Below are positions 57,167 through 64,000 of a stretch of 64,000 bases of DNA, piece by piece; position 1 is the first letter of the stretch, and every line of letters begins with the position of its first letter. The position numbers were made by a program, and so were the translations under genes. Origin of the DNA: Pseudomonas sp. ATCC PTA-122608 (lineage in GTDB: Bacteria > Pseudomonadota > Gammaproteobacteria > Pseudomonadales > Pseudomonadaceae). The notes below the pieces were generated by a model. That model searched no databases, was not told where the DNA came from, and saw nothing but the letters and a program-made list of their open reading frames with translations. Location of the stretch: positions 40,459 to 104,458 of the forward strand of contig NZ_LPNO01000002.1 in NCBI RefSeq assembly GCF_001952855.1, read 5' to 3'.

Positions 57167-57439
57167 TCAACCGTGCTGGCAGGCATCGCCCAGGCGCATG
57201 TAGTCCAGCTCATGCCGCACGCCGTGGCTGTCGATGTAGACCATGTGGCCCTTGACCGGACCGCACTCGGTGGATGATTCGGTACTGACCCGCACCACCT
57301 TGGCGATATCCAGGTCCTGAGAGTAGTCGTACGTCTCGCTGGCGGGTGCGCTGGCACTCACAGTGGGCGCCGTGGCTTCGCCCTGGGCGATGGCCAGTGT
57401 GCTGAACAGGCCCAGCACGGCAATAAGCAGATAACGCAT
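57167..57439 (-). CDS. DUF2790 small periplasmic protein
   Basis: A 90-residue exported protein: signal peptide (MRYLLIAVLGLFSTLAIA, about 1-18), a short Ala/Thr linker and the DUF2790 core (YDYSQDLDIAKVVRVST, ECGPVKGHMVYIDSHGVRHE, YMRLGDACQHG) with two Cys likely paired. The family is common in pseudomonads and of unknown function. Start 57439 follows GGAGG. Confidence 0.82.
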   Translation of the reverse strand: MRYLLIAVLGLFSTLAIAQGEATAPTVSASAPASETYDYSQDLDIAKVVRVSTESSTECGPVKGHMVYIDSHGVRHELDYMRLGDACQHG

Positions 57440-57716
57440 GAGAACCTCCGGCACCACGAAGGTGGTGGCTTGACTGTGGGGCTCATTCTACAAAGCGCCT
57501 GCCGGGGGGATGAACGCCTGCGGGCCAATAGCAGACATCAGCCAAATCGATGCGCGCAGGCGCTTATATTCATTTGAGAGTAACAGCTGATTTTTTATTA
57601 CTTCCAAAGCCCGATACCTCTGCGGCACAGTCGCTGCCTTTATTCCAGGCCCCGACTCAGGGGGCGTTGGCGGATGATTGTTGAGACGGGCGATAGGTCT
57701 CGTAAGGGAGCAAGGC

Positions 57717-58229
57717 ATGGGTGTCAGTCAGGCCCTCGGTTACCCATTGATTGGGCAGATGTTCCAAAAGGATTACCAGTGGTTGTGCAGCTCAGTCAGG
57801 CGAACCTTGGGGTGTCATCACAGCGCACAGGACATTGCCTCGGAAACCTTCCTGCGGGTGTTGTCGCTACCGGACCCCGCCGCTATTCGCGAACCTCGGG
57901 CGCTGTTGACCACCATCGCCCGGCGCCTGGTTTACGAGGGCTGGCGTCGGCAGGACCTGGAACGTGCGTACCTTGAAAGCCTGGCCCACGCGCCCGTGCC
58001 GGTGAACCCGTCACCCGAAGAGCGGGTGTTGGTCATTGAGGCTTTGCTGGCCGTGGATCGCCTGCTGGACGGGCTGTCCGCCAAGGCCAAGGCGGCGTTT
58101 CTTTACCATCAACTGGACGGCCTGACCTACAGCCAGATCGGCGAGCGCTTGCAGGTCTCCACCAGCCGTGTACAGCAATACATGGCCGATGCCTTCAAGC
58201 GCTGCTACCTGGTGATGGCCCAGCCATGA
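57717..58229 (+). CDS. ECF sigma factor (FecI type)
   Basis: A 170-residue sigma-70 family protein with region 2 (CHHSAQDIASETFLRVLSL) and region 4 (LDGLTYSQIGERLQVSTSRV) and little between them, as in iron-starvation sigma factors. It starts at 57717 after AAGGGAG. It is coupled to the FecR-type anti-sigma gene by ATGA and should transcribe the TonB receptor gene downstream in response to its ligand. No clear Fur box was seen in the 277-bp gap upstream. Confidence 0.9.
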   Translation: MGVSQALGYPLIGQMFQKDYQWLCSSVRRTLGCHHSAQDIASETFLRVLSLPDPAAIREPRALLTTIARRLVYEGWRRQDLERAYLESLAHAPVPVNPSPEERVLVIEALLAVDRLLDGLSAKAKAAFLYHQLDGLTYSQIGERLQVSTSRVQQYMADAFKRCYLVMAQP

Positions 58230-59173
58230 GCCTTTTGCGCCCGGAAGAAACCGTGGTGGAGGAGGCCGCGCGGTGGATGGCCCTGCTGCAATCGGAGCAC
58301 GCCAGCACTCAGGAACGGCAGGCCTTCGAGACGTGGTGCGCGGCTGACATTCGTCACCGCCAGGTAATTGATCAAATGAGCGGTGGCATGGGGCTGTTGC
58401 GCAATCATGCATTGCGCGGAGTGCCCAGCGAGCACCTTTTGCATAGCCTGAAAGCACCGTCCAGCCGTCGACGTTTTGTCGCTGGCAGCCTGGGTATCGT
58501 CGCGTTGGCAGCGCTGTTTCTCGGTCGTCGCCAGGGCTGGTTGGGGGATACCGGCGAGCTGTCCACTGGCACTGGGGAGCGTAAACACTTCACGCTGGAC
58601 GACGGCAGCTTGCTGACGCTGAACGCACAGAGCCGGGCGATTGCGCGTTTCGATGCACACCGGCGTGTGCTGGAGTTACGGGATGGGGAGTTGCTGGTGG
58701 ACGTGGCCAAGGACCCGGCGCGGCCCTTCGTGGTGCAAACCCGGCATGGCCAGATTCGCGCGTTGGGTACCCGATTCCTGGTGCAGCGTTACGAAGCGTC
58801 CACCCGTCTGTTGATGCTGCATTCGCGAGTGGAAGTGGTCACTCAGGACGGCGCGCGTCAAATCGTGGAGGCGGGGCAGAGCATGCGGTTTGATCAACAG
58901 CACACCTTTGGCCTTGGCCCCCTCAAGGGCGATGAAACCGGTTGGACCCAAGGACGCCTTGAAGTCCACGACCGGGCGTTAAGCGAAGTGATCGACAGCC
59001 TGCGCAGCTATCGCCCCGGGATTCTGCGCCTGAGCCCCAATGTGGCGCAGCTGCGCCTGAGCGGCATCTATCCCCTGGACGATACGGACCGCACCCTGCA
59101 GTTGCTGGAGAATTCATTACCGATTCGCGTGACGTATCACAGCGCCTATTGGGTAAGTATTGAGGCCCGTTAA
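58226..59173 (+). CDS. FecR-type anti-sigma factor
   Basis: A 315-residue protein: N-terminal DUF4880 cytoplasmic domain (ARWMALLQSEHASTQERQAF, FETWCAADIRHRQV), one membrane helix (FVAGSLGIVALAALFLG, about 84-100), then the periplasmic FecR domain (FTLDDGSLLTLNAQSRA, GELLVDVAKDPARPFVV, GTRFLVQRY) and a C-terminal STN-like end. It relays the receptor signal to the sigma factor. Confidence 0.9.
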   Translation: MSLLRPEETVVEEAARWMALLQSEHASTQERQAFETWCAADIRHRQVIDQMSGGMGLLRNHALRGVPSEHLLHSLKAPSSRRRFVAGSLGIVALAALFLGRRQGWLGDTGELSTGTGERKHFTLDDGSLLTLNAQSRAIARFDAHRRVLELRDGELLVDVAKDPARPFVVQTRHGQIRALGTRFLVQRYEASTRLLMLHSRVEVVTQDGARQIVEAGQSMRFDQQHTFGLGPLKGDETGWTQGRLEVHDRALSEVIDSLRSYRPGILRLSPNVAQLRLSGIYPLDDTDRTLQLLENSLPIRVTYHSAYWVSIEAR

Positions 59174-59274
59174 ACCGGTTATAAACTCATAGCATCTTCG
59201 CCTAAACACCGCCCTATAAAAACGCGTCTGCCGCTGCTCAACCCCTGTAGACACATTCAACAGGGAGATCCTCG

Positions 59275-62196
59275 ATGTTCTTATTCAAACAACAATTACC
59301 TCGACTGACGCTGGCGGCGGCGTTGGCGATGGGTGTCTGCAGCACCTGCGTAATGGCCCAGGAAGCGGCCAGCCAGGTGTTCAGCTTTGATATCGCCGGC
59401 GGTCCGCTCGATACGGTGCTGCTGGATATTTCCCGGCAGACCGGCGTGATGATTTCCTTCAATCAGCAGTTGGTTCAGGGCAAGCGCAGCGCCCCCATTC
59501 GCGGAGATTTGGGCAGCCTGCAAGCGGTGGACAAAGCGTTACAGGGCAGCGGCCTGCAAGTCAGCGACAGCGAACAGGGGCTGACGGTGCACGCAGCGCC
59601 CGTGACCTCCACCAACGCCGTCCCGGCCGCGGGGAAAAGTACTGACTACCGTATGGAAAAAGTCACAGTGACCGGCTCGGCGATTCGTCGGGTGGACGCG
59701 GAAACGGCCGTGCCGGTGACCATCCTGCGGGTCGAGCAATTGCGCGAGCAGGGTGTGAGCACTACCGAGGAGTTGATTAGCCGCATCTCGGCGAACCAAT
59801 CTTCCGTTGGCTCCGGGCGTTCGGTGGGTTCCAGCAGCGGCGGTGCAGCGTTTGCCGACTTGCGCGGGATTGGCGCGAACAAAACCCTGGTGCTGCTCAA
59901 CGGCCGGCGCCTGAGCAACAACGCCGTCAACACCACCAACGGCTCCGGGGTGGACTTGAACACCATCCCGTTCGCCGCTATCGACCGTGTGGAAGTGCTG
60001 CGCGATGGCGCGTCGGCGCTGTACGGCACCGACGCGATCGGTGGGGTGATCAACTTCATCACCAAGACCAGCCTGACCGGCGGCCAGCTCTCGACCAATT
60101 ACGATTCGCCGACCCGCTCCGGCGGTGGTGACAGCCATAACTTCAGCGGCAGTTATGGTTTTGGCGACCTTGAAGACGACCGCTTCAACGTATTTGGCGT
60201 GGTCAGCTATGACAAGCAGACGCGCCTGGCCGCCAAGGACCGCGACTACACCTACAACTACCAGCCCGGTCGCGGCCTGGATTTCACCTCGGGCACCGCC
60301 GCCCCGGCGAACTGGAGCCAGGGCAGCAACGCGACCAACCCGCTGGCCGGCTCCGGCTGTAACTCCCCCGGGTTGCTGTCACGCAATGGCATCTGCCGCC
60401 AAAGCCTGTGGAGTTACCTGGACCTGGTGCCGGAAACCGAAAAAACCTCGGCCTTTGCCAAAGCCACCGGCAAGCTGGCCGATGACCACACCGTGAGCCT
60501 TGAGTACTTCTGGGCGCGCAACGAAAACCGCACGCAGATCGGCCCGGGGACCCTGATGGGCGCCCAAGTGAATCCGAGAACGGCGTTCTATCCGGGCAAC
60601 GGCATCACTCCGGGCCCGACGGGTTTTGCCCTGGACCCAACACAACCCGTGGATGTGAACTGGCGCGAAACCGACGCCGGGGCGCGCAAGCACGAAGATG
60701 ACAACACCAGCCAGCGCCTGCTGCTGAGCTTCGAGGGCAACGTGGCGAACTGGGACTACAACGTCGGTGCGTCCTACAACCAGAACAAAGTGGTGCAAAC
60801 CATTCTGGACGGTTATGTGAACGACCAGACCATCAGCCAGGGTATCGCCAACGGCGTGATCAACCCGTTCGGGCCGCAGAGCGAAGCGGGCAGGGCGTTG
60901 CTCGCCTCCAGCCGCGTCGATGGCGATTACGCCACTGCCGTGGGCCGAGTGAAGAGTATCGACGGTCGCGTCAGCCGTGAAATCGGCGACTGGTTTGGCG
61001 CAGGTCCCACAGGCCTGGCGCTGGGTGGCGAATACCGCAAGGAAGATTTTCACCAGGACTTCGCCCAATTCGCCGAGACCGTGCAGAGCCTCGGCGTAGA
61101 CCCCAATGGTGCGGTACGCGGCAATCGCAGCGTCTCGGCCGAGTACGCCGAGGTGAATGTGCCGGTGCTCGAAAGCCTGGAGCTGTCCGCGGCGGTGCGT
61201 CATGACAAATACAGCGACTTCGGCAGCACCACCAACCCGAAATACTCGTTCCGTTTTCAGCCATTCAAAGAGCTGGTGGTTCGCGGCGCCTACAGCGAAG
61301 GGTTCCGTGCGCCGTCGCTGTATGAGTTGTACAACCCGACCTACACCAGCTACACCGTGGCCAACTACAACGACCCGCGCCTGTGCCCGGGCGGTACGCC
61401 GGCCAATGGAGGGATCGGTAACCGCGACTGCGCCCAACAGTTCCGCCGGCAAACGGGCGGCAACGGCAGCTTGAGCCCGGAAACCGCACGTAACGTGACC
61501 TTTGGCTTCGTGTTTCAACCGATTGAGCGCCTCAGTGCCGCCCTGGATTTCTGGTGGATCACCATCGCCAACCAGATCGCCGAGTTCCCCGAGTCCTCGG
61601 TATTTGACGACCCGGATGCCTACGGCGACCGCTTGATTCGCAAGGCCGACGGCTCCATCGATCACATCGTTACCGGCCTGGCCAACCTCGGGAAAACCAA
61701 GACCAACGGCGTGGATGTGAGTTTCGATTACCGCTTCCCGAGCACCGCCATCGGTGACTTCGGGATCGGCCTGCAAGGCACCTACGTCAACGAATACAAA
61801 TACCAACAGGAGCTCAAAGGCGACTACATCGACAAACTCGGTGATTTTCGTGGCGGCGAATTCTCCACCGCTGGCGCCGTTGCACGCTGGCGCCACAGCC
61901 TGACCGGCACCTGGGCCCGCGGACCGCTGGGCGTCAGCCTGACCAACCGCTACACCAGTGGCTATCACGACTCGGACCCGGAAACCCATGATTCCGTAGG
62001 CTCCTACAATGTCTGGGACCTGGCGGGTACCTACAACTGGAACAAGTCCCTGGCCGTCACATTGGGCGCGAAGAACCTGTTCGACCGCGCGCCGCCATTC
62101 AGCAACCAGACCTACGCGTTCCAGAGCGGGTACGACCCCAAGTACGCCGACCCGTTTGGGCGGATCCTCTACACCCGAGTCAGTTACAACTTCTGA
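59275..62196 (+). CDS. TonB-dependent receptor with STN signalling domain
   Basis: A 973-residue outer-membrane receptor: signal peptide (about 1-28), secretin/TonB short N-terminal domain (about 35-105, FDIAGGPLDTVLLDISRQTG), plug (VTVTGSAIRRVDAETAVPVT, LRGIGANKTLVLLNGRRLS, VLRDGASALYGTDAIGGVI) and a 22-strand barrel ending LYTRVSYNF. The STN domain fits FecI/FecR signalling. The plug resembles receptors for diverse organic substrates (COG1629, 'iron complex' annotation) more than classical siderophore receptors, so the ligand is open. Confidence 0.9.
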   Translation: MFLFKQQLPRLTLAAALAMGVCSTCVMAQEAASQVFSFDIAGGPLDTVLLDISRQTGVMISFNQQLVQGKRSAPIRGDLGSLQAVDKALQGSGLQVSDSEQGLTVHAAPVTSTNAVPAAGKSTDYRMEKVTVTGSAIRRVDAETAVPVTILRVEQLREQGVSTTEELISRISANQSSVGSGRSVGSSSGGAAFADLRGIGANKTLVLLNGRRLSNNAVNTTNGSGVDLNTIPFAAIDRVEVLRDGASALYGTDAIGGVINFITKTSLTGGQLSTNYDSPTRSGGGDSHNFSGSYGFGDLEDDRFNVFGVVSYDKQTRLAAKDRDYTYNYQPGRGLDFTSGTAAPANWSQGSNATNPLAGSGCNSPGLLSRNGICRQSLWSYLDLVPETEKTSAFAKATGKLADDHTVSLEYFWARNENRTQIGPGTLMGAQVNPRTAFYPGNGITPGPTGFALDPTQPVDVNWRETDAGARKHEDDNTSQRLLLSFEGNVANWDYNVGASYNQNKVVQTILDGYVNDQTISQGIANGVINPFGPQSEAGRALLASSRVDGDYATAVGRVKSIDGRVSREIGDWFGAGPTGLALGGEYRKEDFHQDFAQFAETVQSLGVDPNGAVRGNRSVSAEYAEVNVPVLESLELSAAVRHDKYSDFGSTTNPKYSFRFQPFKELVVRGAYSEGFRAPSLYELYNPTYTSYTVANYNDPRLCPGGTPANGGIGNRDCAQQFRRQTGGNGSLSPETARNVTFGFVFQPIERLSAALDFWWITIANQIAEFPESSVFDDPDAYGDRLIRKADGSIDHIVTGLANLGKTKTNGVDVSFDYRFPSTAIGDFGIGLQGTYVNEYKYQQELKGDYIDKLGDFRGGEFSTAGAVARWRHSLTGTWARGPLGVSLTNRYTSGYHDSDPETHDSVGSYNVWDLAGTYNWNKSLAVTLGAKNLFDRAPPFSNQTYAFQSGYDPKYADPFGRILYTRVSYNF

Positions 62197-62239
62197 TTTT
62201 TCATCAGGTCTGGACGCTGCTCTATAAATTAGGCTGGTT

Positions 62240-62266
62240 CGCTGCACCTACCTCCTAGGTGCAGCG
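62240..62266 (+). terminator. Hairpin after the TonB receptor gene
   Basis: A perfect 11-bp stem (GCTGCACCTA/TAGGTGCAGC plus a closing C-G pair) with a CCTCC loop lies 44 bases past the receptor stop. Only a weak T-rich tail follows, so intrinsic termination is likely but not certain. Confidence 0.55.
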
Positions 62267-62314
62267 TGATTCTCCTGTCCATAACCTTATTCCAAAACGG
62301 TATTTCCGCGCCCT

Positions 62315-62354
62315 TCATAAGACTCCTTATGATCACGTCATAACTCGTTATGAC
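62315..62354. promoter_or_regulatory. Two palindromic operators before the GntR gene
   Basis: TCATAAGACTCCTTATGA (62315-62332) and GTCATAACTCGTTATGAC (62337-62354) are perfect palindromes sharing TCATAA/TTATGA half-sites, spaced 4 bp apart, and end 11 bases before the GntR start. This is typical of GntR autoregulation. Confidence 0.75.
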
Positions 62355-62365
62355 AAGTGACCCTG

Positions 62366-63127
62366 ATGAACGAATCAACCGTCGCCTTATCCCCTCTGTC
62401 CAGCGTTCCGCTGCATGCCCAACTGCGGGATCTACTGCGCAGCCGCATCCTCGATGGTGAGTACGCGCCGAATACCCAGATGCCTTCCGAAAGCGAGCTG
62501 GGTGCGCGCTTCAAAGTCAGCCGCATCACCGTGCGCCAGGCCTTGGGTGATCTGCAAAAGGAAGGTCTGATCTACAAGATCCACGGCAAGGGTACCTTCG
62601 TCTCCAAGCCCAAGGCTTATCAGAACGTCAGTACTCTGCAAGGGTTGGGCGAGTCCATGACCGAGCGCGGCTATGAAGTGATCAACCGTCTGCGCAGCTA
62701 CCGCTTTGTGCCCGCTGACAAGTTGGTGGCCGAGCGCCTGGGCGTGGAGGAGGGCACCACTGTCACGCAGATCAAGCGCGTACGGCTGATCAACCGCGAG
62801 CCGGTGTCGCTGGAAATCACCTACCTCAGCCAGGCCCTGGGCGAACGCCTGGAAAACGCCGACCTGGTGACCCGCGACATCTTTCTGATCCTGGAGAACG
62901 ACTGCGGCCTGCAACTGGGTCACGCCGATGTGGCGATTGACGCGGTGCTCGCCGACAGCGAACTGACCCAGGCGCTGAACGTGGAGGCGGGTTCGCCGAT
63001 CATGCGCATCGAGCGCCTGACCCACACCGCCGACGGCCAGCCGGTGGACTTTGAACACCTGTATTACCGCGGCGATGCGTTTCAGTACCGCCTGCGCATC
63101 GACCGTCAGCGAGGTAGCCGCCCGTGA
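62366..63127 (+). CDS. GntR/HutC-family regulator with UTRA domain
   Basis: A 253-residue regulator: winged helix (MPSESELGARFKVSRITVRQ, IHGKGTFVSKPKAYQ) and a UTRA ligand domain (RGYEVINRLRSYRFVPADK, LINREPVSLEITYLSQ, HLYYRGDAFQYRLRI). ATG at 62366 is preferred over GTG at 62357 because AAGTGA is well spaced. GTGA overlap couples it to the flavoprotein gene. Confidence 0.87.
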   Translation: MNESTVALSPLSSVPLHAQLRDLLRSRILDGEYAPNTQMPSESELGARFKVSRITVRQALGDLQKEGLIYKIHGKGTFVSKPKAYQNVSTLQGLGESMTERGYEVINRLRSYRFVPADKLVAERLGVEEGTTVTQIKRVRLINREPVSLEITYLSQALGERLENADLVTRDIFLILENDCGLQLGHADVAIDAVLADSELTQALNVEAGSPIMRIERLTHTADGQPVDFEHLYYRGDAFQYRLRIDRQRGSRP

Positions 63128-64000
63128 GCCGCAAAACCCTGGAAATGGAATACGACATCGTGGTGATCGGCGGCGGCACCGCCGGCCCCATGGCAGCGAT
63201 CAAGGCCAAGGAGGCCAACCGCGATTTACGCGTTCTGTTGATCGACAAGGCCAACGTCAAACGCAGCGGCGCCATCAGCATGGGCATGGACGGGCTGAAC
63301 AACGCGATTATTCCAGGCCACTCCACGCCGGAGCAGTACACCAAGGAAATCACGATCGCCAACGACGGCATCGTCAACCAGGCGGCGGTGTATGCCTACG
63401 CGACCCACAGCTTTGAAACCATCGAGCAGTTGGACCGCTGGGGCGTGAAGTTCGAGAAAGACGAAACCGGCGATTACGCGGTGAAAAAAGTCCATCACAT
63501 GGGCGCTTACGTGCTGCCGATGCCGGAAGGGCACGACATCAAGAAGGTGCTGTATCGCCAGCTCAAGCGGGCGCGGGTCAACATCACCAACCGGCTGGTC
63601 TGCACCCGTTTGCTGACCGACAGCGAAGGCGCAGTAAACGGCGTGATGGGGTTTGACTGCCGCACGGCCGACTTCCAGGTGATCAAGGCCAAGGCGGTCA
63701 TCCTGTGCTGCGGCGCGGCCGGCCGCCTGGGTTTGCCATCGTCGGGTTACCTGATGGGCACCTATGAAAACCCGACCAACGCCGGCGACGGCTACGCCAT
63801 GGCCTACCACGCAGGTGCGGAACTGGCGAACCTGGAGTGCTTCCAGATCAACCCGCTGATCAAGGACTACAACGGCCCGGCCTGCGCTTATGTCACCGGG
63901 CCCTTGGGTGGCTACACCGCCAACAACAAGGGTGAGCGCTTTATTGAATGCGACTACTGGAGCGGGCAGATGATGTGGGAGTTCCACCAGGAGCTCGAAA
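63124..64000 (+). CDS. AprA-like flavoprotein (fumarate reductase/APS reductase fold), partial
   Basis: The first 292 residues of an FAD-binding protein, cut by the window end. N-terminal YDIVVIGGGTAGPMAAIKAKE is the dinucleotide motif; KANVKRSGAISMGMDGLNNA and YLMGTYENPTNAGDGYAMAYH fit the fumarate reductase/adenylylsulfate reductase alpha group. GTG at 63124 overlaps the GntR stop. In related pseudomonads such genes are followed by a ferredoxin and an ABC transporter for sulfonate-like compounds; whether that holds here is beyond the window. Confidence 0.82.
   Translation, partial: MSRKTLEMEYDIVVIGGGTAGPMAAIKAKEANRDLRVLLIDKANVKRSGAISMGMDGLNNAIIPGHSTPEQYTKEITIANDGIVNQAAVYAYATHSFETIEQLDRWGVKFEKDETGDYAVKKVHHMGAYVLPMPEGHDIKKVLYRQLKRARVNITNRLVCTRLLTDSEGAVNGVMGFDCRTADFQVIKAKAVILCCGAAGRLGLPSSGYLMGTYENPTNAGDGYAMAYHAGAELANLECFQINPLIKDYNGPACAYVTGPLGGYTANNKGERFIECDYWSGQMMWEFHQELE

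Noticed and set aside
1-64000. CRISPR arrays, prophage or insertion sequences
   Set aside because: No regularly spaced direct repeats, phage structural genes or transposases were seen; the only recombinase stands alone.

Overview
The window is a GC-rich, densely coded chromosomal segment that looks like the Pseudomonas fluorescens group. The signs are REP/REPIN elements with the P. fluorescens core (GGGAGCGGGCTTGCTCGCGA), an arn (L-Ara4N lipid A) operon, fadAx-type branched acyl-CoA genes, DUF2790 and DUF2188 small proteins, and a FecI/FecR/TonB-receptor unit. No rRNA, tRNA, CRISPR, prophage or insertion sequence was recognised. All family calls come from reading motifs, not from database searches.

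Region 1 (1-15.6 kb, all minus strand) is one long, tightly coupled operon. From promoter to end it encodes an outer-membrane barrel, two DUF1254 proteins, two more barrels, a DUF2092 protein, a His/Pro-rich secreted protein, a MoxR AAA+ ATPase, DUF58, DUF4381, a VWA protein (BatA-like), a VWA-TPR protein (BatB/BatC-like), a BatD-like protein, an exported HAD phosphatase and an exported sulfatase. A rho-independent terminator closes it. Most joins are ATGA overlaps. The architecture suggests a MoxR/VWA maturation machine serving a set of exported enzymes and barrels; its function is unknown.

Region 2 (15.9-28.4 kb) is a signalling cluster: a single-domain response regulator, a CHASE3-GAF hybrid kinase with three receivers, CheR, CheB, a receiver-kinase and another single-domain regulator (plus strand), facing a hybrid kinase coupled to a double-domain KaiC-like ATPase (minus strand). 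A HEAT/TPR membrane protein and a bestrophin follow. From 28.4 to 29.5 kb there is no gene; two diverged copies of a ~320 bp element lie inverted around a REPIN.

Region 3 (29.5-37.4 kb) holds two converging acyl-CoA operons for branched short-chain (isoleucine/valine type) degradation, separated by a perfect 32-bp-arm REPIN. An HPP membrane protein and a small orphan follow.

Region 4 (39.1-48.5 kb, minus) is arnCADTEF-ugd plus a second ArnT-like glycosyltransferase. arnB is not next to it. Region 5 (48.9-50.7 kb) has a secreted protein and a solitary tyrosine recombinase preceded by a 16-8-16 inverted repeat that looks like a recombination core site.

Region 6 (50.8-55.8 kb) is a 2-deoxyribose-type catabolic locus: deoK-, deoP- and deoX-like genes, a DeoR regulator and deoC. 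A 26-bp sequence matching at 22 of 26 positions lies upstream of both deoK and the deoR/deoC divergence and is the likely shared operator. Region 7 (55.9-64 kb) contains DUF2188, a REPIN, an SDR, DUF2790, an ECF sigma/anti-sigma/TonB receptor unit, and a GntR regulator with two palindromic operators leading into an AprA-like flavoprotein cut by the window end.
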